Assembly (NCBI RefSeq): GCF_020176955.2
Contig: NZ_JAIUCZ020000010.1
Span: 186,001 to 250,000, forward strand
Source of the DNA: Nocardia sp. alder85J
GTDB lineage: Bacteria > Actinomycetota > Actinomycetes > Mycobacteriales > Mycobacteriaceae
DNA: 64,000 nt
Direction: 5' to 3'
The position numbers and the translations under genes were made by a program. Of this stretch, positions 52,637 through 61,433 are shown in pieces. The notes below the pieces were generated by a model. The model was not told where the DNA came from and made no database searches. It saw nothing but the letters and a program-made list of their open reading frames with translations. The number at the start of each line of letters is the position of its first letter. Within the stretch, counting starts at the first letter, position 1.

Positions 52637-52660
52637 GCCTGAACAGGAGGAACTGGCGCT

Positions 52661-52978
52661 GTGACGACTGTATCCGACGAAGAGGTGTTGAGCGCCGCCG
52701 AATTGGACCTGTCTGTCGACGAGCTCGTCGATACGATCGAGTCGGTGGTTTCCGAAACCGAATCGCCCGGGGGGCCCGTTATCCGGATTCTCAAGGGCTG
52801 GCCGAGCGCGGACGAGATCGCCGCCGTGGTGTGCGTGCTGTCCGCCGCGGCCGCCGGCACCGGCGTGGCCGCCGAGGCGGGTCCGGTCGATCTGTGGGGC
52901 CGCCCCTCGTACATGCATCGCGGTACCACGAGCTTCTCTCCCTACGCCTATCCATTTGTCTCGCATCTGCGCGACTGA
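52661..52978 (+). CDS. accE: acyl-CoA carboxylase epsilon subunit
   Basis: 105 residues. The actinobacterial epsilon subunit binds and stabilises the carboxyltransferase core. The conserved segment is VIRILKGWPSADEIAAVVCV, followed by an Ala-rich helix and a C-terminal WGRPSYMHRGTT segment. The acidic N terminus (DEEVLSAAELDLSVDELVD) is typically variable. AGGAGG precedes GTG 52661. maf follows after 3 bases, so the two are coupled. Confidence 0.85.
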   Translation: MTTVSDEEVLSAAELDLSVDELVDTIESVVSETESPGGPVIRILKGWPSADEIAAVVCVLSAAAAGTGVAAEAGPVDLWGRPSYMHRGTTSFSPYAYPFVSHLRD

Positions 52979-52981
52979 CGC

Positions 52982-53626
52982 GTGGGCGTCTTCGTACTCG
53001 CGTCCGCGTCTCCGGCGCGGTTGCAGGTGCTGCGTGCGGCCGGTCTGAACCCGCTGGTCCGCGTCTCGGACGTGGACGAGGACGCGGTGGCCGCCGCGTT
53101 GCCCGTCGGCACCGGCCCGGAACAGGTCGTGGTGGCGCTGGCGCGGGCCAAGGCGGAGGCCGTGGTCGCCGCCTACGCCCGCGAGGGCGCCGACCTCCTG
53201 ACCGACTGTGTCGTCGTCGGCTGTGACTCCATGCTGCTGGTCGACGGCGTGCTGCAAGGTAAGCCGCTGACCGCCGACGTGGCCCGGTCACGCTGGGCGG
53301 TGATGGCCGGTCGCAGCGCTGATCTGCTGACCGGTCACTGCGTCCTGCGGATCGGTGCGGGCGCCGTCGTCGCGGCTTCCGACGATTGCAGCAGCACCAC
53401 CGTGCACTTCACCAAGCCCGAACCGGAGGAGCTGGAGGCCTACATCGCCACCGGCGAGCCGTTGCAGGTGGCCGGTGCCTTCACCCTCGACGGTCTGGGC
53501 GGCTGGTTCGTCGACCGCATCGAGGGCGATCCGTCGAGCGTCATCGGGATCGGGTTGCCGCTACTGCGTCGGCTGCTGCGCGACGTGGGTGTCGGCGTTG
53601 CGCAGCTGTGGGTCGGCGGCCGCTGA
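52982..53626 (+). CDS. maf: Maf-like nucleotide pyrophosphatase
   Basis: 214 residues. Maf proteins hydrolyse non-canonical or methylated nucleoside triphosphates. LASASPARLQVL is the N-terminal P-loop-like motif, DVDEDAV follows, and CVVVGCDSMLLVDG contains the catalytic acidic residue. GTG 52982 starts 3 bases after accE. The last 66 bp overlap the 3' end of the minus-strand regulator gene, a long tail-to-tail overlap. Confidence 0.9.
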   Translation: MGVFVLASASPARLQVLRAAGLNPLVRVSDVDEDAVAAALPVGTGPEQVVVALARAKAEAVVAAYAREGADLLTDCVVVGCDSMLLVDGVLQGKPLTADVARSRWAVMAGRSADLLTGHCVLRIGAGAVVAASDDCSSTTVHFTKPEPEELEAYIATGEPLQVAGAFTLDGLGGWFVDRIEGDPSSVIGIGLPLLRRLLRDVGVGVAQLWVGGR

Positions 53627-54361
53627 CTTCGGATCGTTGCCGCGCAACTGCGGGCCGACCCGGGATCCGGCCGGCGCCGCGATGCGTGGCTCGGCGGCCG
53701 GCATGGCCGCGTCGGGGACCAGCGAGCTGCCCAGCGCCTCCAGCCGGGCTACGCACAGCTCCGGCTCCACGAACGGATGCAGCCGGACATTCACCACGTC
53801 GCGGCCGCCGTTGCGGTCGAGGACCTCGCGCATGAGGCCCAGATGCACCCCGCACACCACCTCGGAGTGGGTGCGGGCCAGCTCCCGCAGCGGGCAGGCG
53901 GTGAGCCGGATCATGACCTGCTGGTCGGATTCGTTGCCGGGATCGCGCTCCGGCGCGAATCCGAGTTCCGACATGACGGTGACGGTCACGTCCTTGGCGT
54001 CGTCGAGGTTCTCGATGCCCTCCTCGATGGCGTCGAGTTTGGCGCCCCATACCCGACCGGCCGATACCGCCGCGTCCGAGCGGCGGCGTGGATCGCTACC
54101 GAGCTGGTCGGCCAGTACCTGGGCCAAATCCTGATAGCCCACCGATCGCTGTACCGCGGTATAACCGATACGCGGGCGGCCTCGTCCGCGCGGAGGTTGC
54201 TGGAACTGTCGTACCAGCGACTCGCGTGTGAGAACATCCAGATGAAAGCGGACCGTGGTGACGTGCTGTCCGGTAACTCGAGCCAGTTCCTGGGCGTCGA
54301 GAGGCTCGCTGGCGCCGCGCAGGATCGCGAGCAGGCGCCGTCGTGGCCAAGAATCGGACAT
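53561..54361 (-). CDS. winged-helix regulator with SufR-like cysteine domain
   Basis: 266 residues. The N terminus is a winged helix (RRRLLAILRGASEPLDAQEL, HVTTVRFHLDVL). The central domain has Cys156, Cys170 and Cys203 (TACPLRELA, EVVCGVHLGLM, PELCVARLE), similar in layout to SufR-type regulators that bind a metal or Fe-S cluster. The C-terminal ~55 residues are Ala/Pro-rich and lie partly within the maf overlap. AGGAGG precedes ATG 54361. It is divergent from sseA, so control of a sulfur-transfer gene is plausible. Confidence 0.75.
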   Translation of the reverse strand: MSDSWPRRRLLAILRGASEPLDAQELARVTGQHVTTVRFHLDVLTRESLVRQFQQPPRGRGRPRIGYTAVQRSVGYQDLAQVLADQLGSDPRRRSDAAVSAGRVWGAKLDAIEEGIENLDDAKDVTVTVMSELGFAPERDPGNESDQQVMIRLTACPLRELARTHSEVVCGVHLGLMREVLDRNGGRDVVNVRLHPFVEPELCVARLEALGSSLVPDAAMPAAEPRIAAPAGSRVGPQLRGNDPKSAAADPQLRNADTHVAQQPTQ

Positions 54362-54521
54362 AGCTCACCCCTCCTCCCGAGAGACTTTATCGGATGAAGC
54401 TGCGACTTATTCGCTCATTCACTCGATTCCTCGTGTGAAACAAGTTCTCGTATTTGTACGGACCTACCATCGGTGGGAACAACCGGCCAAATCGCCCATA
54501 GCGTCGGAAGGACCCGACATC

Positions 54522-55460
54522 GTGCCCGTAGCACCGGACTCTCATCCTTCCTTCGGTCTGTACGCACATCCTCACCGACTAGTAACCACACAGTGGCTGT
54601 CGGCAAACATCGGCGCGCCGGGATTACGGATCGTCGAATCCGATGAGGACGGTCTGCTCTACGACATCGGTCACGTACCCGGTGCCATCAAGATCGACTG
54701 GCGTGCCGAGCTTACCGAGCCCGGGACCCGCGATGTCGTGGATGGCGTACGTTTTGCCGAACTGATGCGGGAGAAGGGCATCGGCCGCGAGGACACCGTG
54801 GTGGTCTACGGGGACAAGGCCAACGGCACCGCCGCGGCGGTGCTCTGGGTGTTCGAACTGTTCGGCCATCCGGACGTGCGGCTGCTCGACGGCGGCCGCG
54901 AGGCCTGGATCTCCGAGGGACGCGACACCACCTTCGAGGTGCCGCGGGCGGGACTGGACGAATATCCCGTGCTCGAGCGCGATGACGCGGGCGCACGGGC
55001 ATTCCTGTCCGAGATCCGCGAACGGCTGACGCGGGACGGCGACGAGCCGGGCGTGCTGCTGGATGTCCGCGCGGCCGGGGAGTACAGCGGCGATTTGGAT
55101 CGGATCACCGACCGGCCCGAGGAACAGTCGCTGCGCGCCGGGCACATTCCGACCGCGATCAACATTCCGTGGACGGCCGCGGCCGGTCCGGACGGACGAT
55201 TCCGGCCGCGGGCCGAACTCGATCGCCGATACGCCGCACTGGCCGCGGGTGGCGGGTCCGGCGCGATCGTCTACTGCCGCATCGGCGAGCGCTCAGCGCA
55301 CACGCGCTTCGTGTTGACGGCGCTGCTCGGTCTGGACGATGTGCGGGTCTATGACGGGTCCTGGACCGAGTGGGCCAACGCGGTGCGCGCGCCGATCGTG
55401 CGCGGCGCCGAACCCGGTGTCCTACCGGCCGTCATGCGGCCCGCGGCACGGATTGTGTAG
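54522..55460 (+). CDS. sseA: thiosulfate/3-mercaptopyruvate sulfurtransferase (rhodanese)
   Basis: 312 residues with two rhodanese domains. The active loop in the second is YCRIGERSAHT with Cys252 carrying the persulfide; the first domain (VVYGDKANGTAAAVLWV) lacks Cys and is structural. CxxGxRS fits the thiosulfate/mercaptopyruvate type. GTG 54522 is preceded by GGAAGGA; an earlier GTG at 54435 is possible. It is divergent from the Cys-containing regulator and upstream of accA3. Confidence 0.88.
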   Translation: MPVAPDSHPSFGLYAHPHRLVTTQWLSANIGAPGLRIVESDEDGLLYDIGHVPGAIKIDWRAELTEPGTRDVVDGVRFAELMREKGIGREDTVVVYGDKANGTAAAVLWVFELFGHPDVRLLDGGREAWISEGRDTTFEVPRAGLDEYPVLERDDAGARAFLSEIRERLTRDGDEPGVLLDVRAAGEYSGDLDRITDRPEEQSLRAGHIPTAINIPWTAAAGPDGRFRPRAELDRRYAALAAGGGSGAIVYCRIGERSAHTRFVLTALLGLDDVRVYDGSWTEWANAVRAPIVRGAEPGVLPAVMRPAARIV

Positions 55461-55582
55461 GAGCGCTGCACGTCGCGCTCCTTGTGACTACTCCTCAGTA
55501 GCCCCTAGTCGGGTTACGGCTTTGTTGGCAGACTGCCTACACTCGCCGGAAGACGAAAGATGTCCACAGCACAGGAGGCTCA

Positions 55583-57385
55583 GTGCCCAGCCATGCCAGC
55601 GCGCAGATCACGAAGGTCCTCGTAGCCAACCGGGGTGAGATCGCGGTGCGTGTGATCCGGGCAGCGAAGGATGCCGGGATCGCCAGCGTCGCGGTGTATG
55701 CCGAGCCCGATGCCGAGGCGCCGTTCGTGCGTCTGGCCGACGAGGCGTTCGCGCTCGGTGGGCAGACCTCGGCGGAGTCGTATCTGGTGTTCGACAAGAT
55801 TCTCCAGGCGGCGGCGAAGTCGGGTGCGGACGCGATCCATCCGGGGTACGGGTTTCTGTCGGAGAACGCGGATTTCGCGCAGGCGGTGCTCGATGCGGGT
55901 CTGATCTGGATCGGCCCGTCGCCGCAGTCGATTCGGGATCTGGGTGACAAGGTGACCGCGCGGCACATCGCCGAGCGGGCGAGCGCGCCGATGGCGGCGG
56001 GTACCAAGGATCCGGTGAAGGATGCGACCGAGGTGGTCGAGTTCGCGGAGGAATTCGGTGTTCCGGTGGCGATCAAGGCGGCGTTCGGTGGTGGTGGTCG
56101 TGGCATGAAGGTCGCGCATACCATCGAGGAGATTCCGGAGTTGTTCGAGTCGGCGACGCGTGAGGCGACCGCGGCGTTCGGCCGGGGTGAGTGTTTCGTG
56201 GAGCAGTATCTGGACAAGGCCCGCCATGTGGAGGCGCAGGTGCTGGCCGATCAGCACGGCAACGTGATCGTGGTCGGTACTCGGGACTGCTCGTTGCAGC
56301 GCCGGTTCCAGAAGCTGGTCGAGGAGGCGCCCGCGCCGTTCCTGAGCGATGAGGTCCGGGCCGAGATCCACGAGTCGGCGAAGCGGATCTGCCGGGAGGC
56401 CGGTTATTACGGCGCGGGCACCGTGGAATATCTGGTGCAGGGCGAGACGGTGTCGTTCCTCGAGGTCAACACCCGCCTCCAGGTGGAGCACCCGGTCACC
56501 GAGGAGACCGCGGGCATCGACCTGGTGCGGCAGCAGTTCCGGATCGCCAACGGCGAGGAGCTGGAGATCAAGGAAGACCCGACCCCGCGCGGGCACGCCA
56601 TCGAGTTCCGGATCAACGGTGAGGACGCCGGCCGCAACTTCCTGCCCGCGCCCGGCCCGGTGAAGGAGTACCGCGAACCGTCGGGTCCGGGTGTGCGCGT
56701 GGATTCCGGTGTGGTCGAGGGCAGCGTCATCGGCGGCCAGTTCGACTCCATGCTGGCCAAGCTGATCGTGTGGGGCGAGACCCGCACCCAGGCGCTGGAG
56801 CGGTCGCGTCGCGCCCTGGCCGAGTACCACATCGAGGGTCTGGCCACCGTGCTGCCGTTCCATCGGCACATCGTCGAGAACCCGGCCTACATCGGTGACG
56901 GCACCAAGTTCGATGTCTACACCAAGTGGATCGAGACCGACTGGGACAACCCGATCCCGCCCTATGCCGGCGCCGTGCCGATCGAGGAGGACGAGGAGTC
57001 GGCTCGGCAGACCGTCGTGGTCGAGGTCGGCGGCCGCCGCCTCGAGGTGTCGCTGCCGTCCCAGTTCAGCGTGGGCACCGGCGGTGGTGGCGCCGCCGCC
57101 AACGGTGGTGGCGTGATCCGCAAGAAGCCGAAGCCCCGCAAGCGCGGTGGCGGCGGCATGGGCACCGCGTCCGGTGACGCGGTCACCGCGCCGATGCAGG
57201 GCACCGTGGTGAAGGTCGCCGTCGAGGAGGGCCAGGCCGTCGAGGCCGGCGACCTGATCGTGGTGCTCGAGGCCATGAAGATGGAGAACCCGGTCAACGC
57301 GCACAAGGCCGGTGTGGTCACCGGTCTCGCGGTGCAGGCCGGCGCCGCCATCACCCAGGGCACCGTGCTGGCCGAGATCAAGTAG
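55583..57385 (+). CDS. accA3: acyl-CoA carboxylase biotin-carboxylase/biotin-carrier (alpha) subunit
   Basis: 600 residues. Biotin carboxylase N terminus (KVLVANRGEIAVRVIRAAKD), ATP-grasp with glycine-rich AAFGGGGRGMK, active-site FLEVNTRLQVEHPVTE. A Gly/Lys-rich linker (~505-535) leads to the biotinyl domain, where EAMKMENP gives the biotinylated Lys566. It supplies carboxybiotin to AccD5 and paralogues. AGGAGG precedes GTG 55583. Biotin is attached by the BirA encoded at 60633. A strong terminator follows. Confidence 0.96.
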   Translation: MPSHASAQITKVLVANRGEIAVRVIRAAKDAGIASVAVYAEPDAEAPFVRLADEAFALGGQTSAESYLVFDKILQAAAKSGADAIHPGYGFLSENADFAQAVLDAGLIWIGPSPQSIRDLGDKVTARHIAERASAPMAAGTKDPVKDATEVVEFAEEFGVPVAIKAAFGGGGRGMKVAHTIEEIPELFESATREATAAFGRGECFVEQYLDKARHVEAQVLADQHGNVIVVGTRDCSLQRRFQKLVEEAPAPFLSDEVRAEIHESAKRICREAGYYGAGTVEYLVQGETVSFLEVNTRLQVEHPVTEETAGIDLVRQQFRIANGEELEIKEDPTPRGHAIEFRINGEDAGRNFLPAPGPVKEYREPSGPGVRVDSGVVEGSVIGGQFDSMLAKLIVWGETRTQALERSRRALAEYHIEGLATVLPFHRHIVENPAYIGDGTKFDVYTKWIETDWDNPIPPYAGAVPIEEDEESARQTVVVEVGGRRLEVSLPSQFSVGTGGGGAAANGGGVIRKKPKPRKRGGGGMGTASGDAVTAPMQGTVVKVAVEEGQAVEAGDLIVVLEAMKMENPVNAHKAGVVTGLAVQAGAAITQGTVLAEIK

Positions 57386-57403
57386 GTCCGCACGAAACAC
57401 GTT

Positions 57404-57441
57404 CGCAGGCCCGCGCACTCGCTCGAGTGCGCGGGCCTGCG
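57404..57441. terminator. strong terminator between accA3 and the kinase gene
   Basis: Perfect 18-bp arms (57404-57421 and 57424-57441) beginning CGCAGGCCCGCGCACTCG. TTTCG follows on the plus strand. It lies between convergent genes and could serve both. Confidence 0.85.
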
Positions 57442-57489
57442 TCGTTTCGTCGCCGACCGGCGTCGGGATCGCCTCGTCCGATGCGTCGG

Positions 57490-59316
57490 CTAATTGCCTT
57501 GATTGTCGGGCGAATCGGAGCCGTGGGTGGGGGCGGCCCGGCCGGGGATGTGGAACTGGGTGGGGAATCCGGGCGGAATCGGGATCTGTAGCGGCGAGGG
57601 CAGTGGGAACGGCCTCGGAGCAGTGGTCGGCGGAATGGTCGCCGGGCTCGCCGCCGGACTCGTCACCGGAACGGATGCCGGAGAATCGGGCGCGGTGGTG
57701 GAGGACTGCCCGTGCCCGCCCGTGCTCGAGACCAGCGCCGTCACGACGGCGATCAGCGCCAGCGTCAGCACCAGGGCACCGAGGCCGACGGCCGCGACCT
57801 TGATGGACCGCCGCGCAGGCCGGACCTCGTCGGAGGTGGCGTGAGTCGGCCCGGTACGGACCGCGAGCAGGGCCGGATCGGAAGCGGGCAGCACCTGGGT
57901 CGGCAGCGGCCCGGTCTGCGGCCGCCCTGCCACGACCGGACCACCCCGAGGAGAACGAACTGCGGCTGGATCGGCCGGCCCTGGTTGTCGTGGGGGAGCC
58001 CCACGGTCGGGTTGTCCCGATGCCATCCCGTTGGGCCGCACCGGCCCCGTGCCGTACGGGCCCGGCGGCATCCCTGCACCGGACTGTCTCGAGGGGACCG
58101 AACCGTGCTGCCCCCATGGTGGTGCCAGGCCCGGTTGTCCTGACGACGGCGAGCCGTGCGGTCCCGGTAGCGCCCCTGAAGGGGGCTCTCCCGGCTGTGG
58201 TGTGGAACCTCTCGGCGGCCGCACCTCGGAGCCGACCGACTGCGGTGCCGGCCCGACCGGCTGTGCCTCACGTCCGTGGTCCGCCGGTGGCGTCGAGTTG
58301 TGCGGTCTCGGTGCGACTCCCGGGCTGTGTTGCACCGGCTGTGACCGCGGGCCGGGGGGACCCGAGGGCGATGCGGCCGGACCGGAGGTCGGTGTCGGCC
58401 GGTCGGGCGCGGACAGTCGCAGATCTCCGGTCGGAGGCCGGGTGGTCGCGGGCCGGTTGCGCGGTGCGGCCGCGCGGTCCAGGTCGGGTGGGGTGCGGGG
58501 GACCGGCCGGGTGAGGCCGACGGCCGTGAGGGCGGCCGTGGCCAGCGCGCCCGCCGTGGGATAGCGGTCCTCCGGTTTCTTCGCCATCCCGCGCGCGATG
58601 ACCTCGTCCAGCGCGGCCGGAAGCGCGGGGTCCAGGGTGTGCACGGCGGGTGGCTGCTGGTGCAGGTGGGAGTGCAGTTGCCGGGCGGGGTCGGTGTCGC
58701 CGAAAGGTCTTTGGGCCGTGAGACATTCGTACAGCACGCAGGTCAGGGCGTAGATGTCGGAGCGCGCCTCGGCGTGCCCGGTGAAGCGTTCCGGCGCCAT
58801 GTAGGCCAGCGTGCCGACCGTGAAACCCGTTGCGGTGATGGTGGTCTGGTCGGAGGCGCGGGCGATGCCGAAATCGATCAGGTATGCGAAACCGCTCGCA
58901 TGCACGATGATGTTGGCGGGCTTCACATCTCGATGGATCAGGCCGGCGGCGTGCGCGGCGTCGAGGGCCTCGGCGACCTGGGACACCAGGTCCGCCGCCT
59001 CGGGCGCGCCCAGCGGGCCGACGTGCAGCCGCGCCGACAGGTCGATGCCGGGGATGTGCGTCATCGCGAGGAACAACCGGCCCTGGTGTTCGCCGAATGC
59101 CCGGATCGGCACCACATGGGGATTGCTCAGCCGGGCGCCGATCCGGGCCTCCCGCTCGAACCGGCGCCGATAGTCCTGATCCTCCGCGGCGGTGACGGAG
59201 AGGATCTTGAGGGCGACGGCCCGGTCCTCGGCGTCGCGGGCGAGCCAGACCTCGCCCGCCGAGCCGCGGCCGATCAACCGCTCCAGCCGATAGTCCCCGA
59301 ACTGCCGTGTCGCCAT
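57490..59316 (-). CDS. transmembrane serine/threonine protein kinase
   Basis: 608 residues. Kinase domain ~8-270 with glycine loop IGRGSAGEVW, Lys37, HRDVKPAN (Asp130), DFG 148-150 and APERF: all catalytic residues are present. A long Pro/Gly-rich juxtamembrane segment (~275-500) precedes one membrane helix (~505-531). The outside tail of ~75 residues is Ser/Thr/Pro-rich with no PASTA or other sensor fold. AGGGGG precedes ATG 59316; GTG 59322 is an alternative. It resembles the PknA/PknB-type kinases of actinobacteria. Confidence 0.92.
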   Translation of the reverse strand: MATRQFGDYRLERLIGRGSAGEVWLARDAEDRAVALKILSVTAAEDQDYRRRFEREARIGARLSNPHVVPIRAFGEHQGRLFLAMTHIPGIDLSARLHVGPLGAPEAADLVSQVAEALDAAHAAGLIHRDVKPANIIVHASGFAYLIDFGIARASDQTTITATGFTVGTLAYMAPERFTGHAEARSDIYALTCVLYECLTAQRPFGDTDPARQLHSHLHQQPPAVHTLDPALPAALDEVIARGMAKKPEDRYPTAGALATAALTAVGLTRPVPRTPPDLDRAAAPRNRPATTRPPTGDLRLSAPDRPTPTSGPAASPSGPPGPRSQPVQHSPGVAPRPHNSTPPADHGREAQPVGPAPQSVGSEVRPPRGSTPQPGEPPSGALPGPHGSPSSGQPGLAPPWGQHGSVPSRQSGAGMPPGPYGTGPVRPNGMASGQPDRGAPPRQPGPADPAAVRSPRGGPVVAGRPQTGPLPTQVLPASDPALLAVRTGPTHATSDEVRPARRSIKVAAVGLGALVLTLALIAVVTALVSSTGGHGQSSTTAPDSPASVPVTSPAASPATIPPTTAPRPFPLPSPLQIPIPPGFPTQFHIPGRAAPTHGSDSPDNQGN

Positions 59317-59493
59317 CGTCACCCCCTGGTCCCGATGCCGCGGCGCCCCACACGAACTGCGGGAAGACCGATGCCACGGTGCCGGAACATGGCCCCGACA
59401 GTAGTCCGGCGGTACCGGGGCGAACCAGTGTGTCCCCGCCGACAGTGGGCCGGTGGCGGCACCTTTCGCGGGGGAAATCTCGGGGACGGGCGG

Positions 59494-59499
59494 TAACCT
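59494..59499 (+). promoter_or_regulatory. -10 hexamer of a probable leaderless DUF1707-gene transcript
   Basis: TAACCT ends exactly 6 bases before ATG 59506. Confidence 0.55.
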
Positions 59500-59505
59500 C
59501 GTCGT

Positions 59506-59925
59506 ATGGCTGCAGATTCACCCGATATCCGCGTCGGCACGGCGGAGCGCGAGCAGGCCATGGCGCGTTTGTCGGACCATTTCGCGGCCGGGCGGCTGTC
59601 GATGGCCGAGTTCGACGAGCGCAGCGGTGTGGTCGCGGGCGCGGTCACCCGGGGTGATCTGGCGAAGGTGTTCGTCGATCTGCCCGAACCGGTCGTCGCG
59701 GCGCCGGTGCCCGCCGCGCCCGTGCAGCGGCCGGGTCCGCCGTCCGGGCTGGTGTTTCCGGCGATCGGCGTCGCGGTGGCGCTGGCGGTGGTGTTGTTCC
59801 TCGCCACCCATCTGTGGTTCTGGTTCCTGCTGATCCCGGTGATCGCGCTGGCCCGGGTCGGGCGCAGCCCGAACGAACGGGAGCGGCGCCGCCAGGCGCG
59901 CCGCGGACGGCGGCGGGGACACTGA
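59506..59925 (+). CDS. DUF1707 (SHOCT-like) membrane protein
   Basis: 139 residues. Residues ~8-62 are the DUF1707 domain (RVGTAEREQAMARLSDHF, GRLSMAEFDERSGVVAGAVT), common in actinobacterial membrane proteins of unknown function. Two hydrophobic segments (GLVFPAIGVAVALAVVLFLA and LWFWFLLIPVIALARV) form a hairpin, followed by a very basic tail. The next gene starts 4 bases after the stop, so they are probably cotranscribed. Confidence 0.85.
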   Translation: MAADSPDIRVGTAEREQAMARLSDHFAAGRLSMAEFDERSGVVAGAVTRGDLAKVFVDLPEPVVAAPVPAAPVQRPGPPSGLVFPAIGVAVALAVVLFLATHLWFWFLLIPVIALARVGRSPNERERRRQARRGRRRGH

Positions 59926-59929
59926 TCGG

Positions 59930-60268
59930 GTGGAACCCATCGAGATCAACGCCGGATCCTGGTACCTGCGCGCCCTCCGGGCCGACGACCGCGTCGACGA
60001 CCGGCCCGCTCTGGCCGACGGCGGCATCACCGATCCGGACTACGTGGACCGGCGTACCCGGGAGTGGGCGGCCGAGTCACATCTGTCCTGGGCGGTCTGC
60101 GTCCCGACCACCGCGGAACTGGTCGCCGAGATCGGCGCCACCCCGCAGCCGGGCGACACCGTGACGATCTCCGGCTGGGCCCGGCCGGGTTACGACGACG
60201 CCTTGGCCGAGGGGCTCGCGGCGGTCCGCCGCTTCGCCGCGGGCGCACTCGGTTTGCAGCCGGTCTGA
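59930..60268 (+). CDS. hypothetical protein, short N-terminally GNAT-like
   Basis: 112 residues from GTG 59930. The opening GSWYLRALRADDRVDDRPAL resembles the start of GNAT acetyltransferase-type proteins, but no CoA-binding motif follows and the protein is too short for a full domain. The rest is Ala/Gly/Asp-rich. Cotranscription with the DUF1707 gene is likely (4-base gap). Function unknown. Confidence 0.5.
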   Translation: MEPIEINAGSWYLRALRADDRVDDRPALADGGITDPDYVDRRTREWAAESHLSWAVCVPTTAELVAEIGATPQPGDTVTISGWARPGYDDALAEGLAAVRRFAAGALGLQPV

Positions 60269-60404
60269 ATTCGTGCTTCTCTCCTTCACATCTCTTGTGG
60301 CTGAGCGGCTTTCGATGGCAGGGGGTGGAAATTCGCTGTCTCCCTGCCGGGGTGGTCCGCTACCCTCGGTACGTCCGGCATACAGCGCTTGGGGAGGGTG
60401 CGAG

Positions 60405-60623
60405 ATGTGGCAGTGGAGCACATTGTGCGCGGAACGCGCTGCGGCGGCCACCTGGCAGAGCCGGCGTGCCGCCGAACCGCGGCCGACGATCACCGATCCG
60501 CGGCCCTGGGACACCTACGACGGGGAGGACGAGCAGACCGACCGGGCCTCCGACTATCTGCTGATCGCTGATCCGTCTCGGCATCCGGTGTCGCCACGGC
60601 GGCACCGGATGGGAGCCGGGTAG
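60405..60623 (+). CDS. small protein of unknown function
   Basis: 72 residues from ATG 60405, with GGGAGGG nearby upstream. It begins MWQWSTLCAERAAAATWQSR and is acidic in the middle (DPRPWDTYDGEDEQTD), basic at the end. The stop TAG overlaps the -10 hexamer of birA. No family was recognised; short length makes this a moderate call. Confidence 0.45.
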   Translation: MWQWSTLCAERAAAATWQSRRAAEPRPTITDPRPWDTYDGEDEQTDRASDYLLIADPSRHPVSPRRHRMGAG

Positions 60624-60626
60624 CCT
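60621..60626 (+). promoter_or_regulatory. -10 hexamer of a probable leaderless birA transcript
   Basis: TAGCCT ends exactly 6 bases before GTG 60633 and begins on the stop codon of the preceding small gene. Confidence 0.55.
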
Positions 60627-60632
60627 GCGGGG

Positions 60633-61433
60633 GTGCAGAGGCCCCCGTTGGATGTCGACCGGCTGCGGCGCGAGGTCGCCGAATCGCCGGACTTGGAGTT
60701 CTTCGCCCGGGTCGAGGTCGTGGAGTCGACCGGGTCGACGAATGCCGACCTGGTCGTCCGGGCCGCCGATCCGGCCGTCGACCGTCAGGTGCTGATCGCC
60801 GAGGAGCAGCGGGCCGGTCGCGGGCGGCACGAGCGCGTCTGGGTGAGTCCGCCGCGGGCACAGATCTCGATGTCGGCGGTGCTGCGACTCGGCGGCATCG
60901 ATCCGGAGGTGCTGGGCTGGCTGCCGCTGCTCACCGGGATCGCGGTGGTCGACGCGGTCCGCGCGGTCACCGGACTGGATGCGAACCTCAAGTGGCCCAA
61001 CGATGTTCTGATCGGCGGCCGGAAGGTGGCGGGCATCCTCGCCGAAATCGCCACCGGCACGGCCACTCCCGCGGTAGTGGTCGGCATCGGCCTCAACGTG
61101 AGCCTGACCGAGGCGGAACTGCCTGTCCCGCATGCCACCTCGCTCACCCTGGCCGGGGCGCCCGATGCCGACCGGACCGCGGTGATACTGGGCATCCTGA
61201 CCGAATTCGCGCGGCGCTTCACGGCGTGGCGGGCCCGGGAGTGGAAAACCACCGACCTCGCGGCCGCGTACCGCGAACGCTGTGCCACTCTCGGCGCCAC
61301 CGTGCGTGCCGAGTTGCCCGGCGGCGAGGTGCTCACCGGAGTCGCCACCGATGTCGACGAGCACGGCCGCCTGCGCATCGGCGACCGCGCCGTCTCCGCG
61401 GGCGACGTGACCCACCTGCGCGCCGGGTACTGA
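60633..61433 (+). CDS. birA: biotin protein ligase (group I, no DNA-binding domain)
   Basis: 266 residues. Activates biotin with ATP and attaches it to AccA-type biotin carriers, including AccA3 of this window. AEEQRAGRGRHERVW holds the biotinyl-AMP loop; KWPNDVLIGGRKVAGIL contains the catalytic lysine region. It lacks the N-terminal winged helix of bifunctional BirA. GTG 60633 begins the conserved N terminus. A repeat array starts immediately after its TGA stop, and the gene's own 3' end resembles the repeat units. Confidence 0.92.
   Translation: MQRPPLDVDRLRREVAESPDLEFFARVEVVESTGSTNADLVVRAADPAVDRQVLIAEEQRAGRGRHERVWVSPPRAQISMSAVLRLGGIDPEVLGWLPLLTGIAVVDAVRAVTGLDANLKWPNDVLIGGRKVAGILAEIATGTATPAVVVGIGLNVSLTEAELPVPHATSLTLAGAPDADRTAVILGILTEFARRFTAWRAREWKTTDLAAAYRERCATLGATVRAELPGGEVLTGVATDVDEHGRLRIGDRAVSAGDVTHLRAGY

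Noticed and set aside
52561..52640. tRNA gene before accE
   Set aside because: Only a T-arm-like hairpin is present; the acceptor, D and anticodon arms could not be found.
50735..53257. 840-codon minus-strand open frame across accD5, accE and maf
   Set aside because: Antisense of three well-supported genes; composition is typical of shadow frames.
55580..58117. 845-codon minus-strand open frame across accA3
   Set aside because: Antisense of accA3 and crossing its terminator; no recognisable protein.
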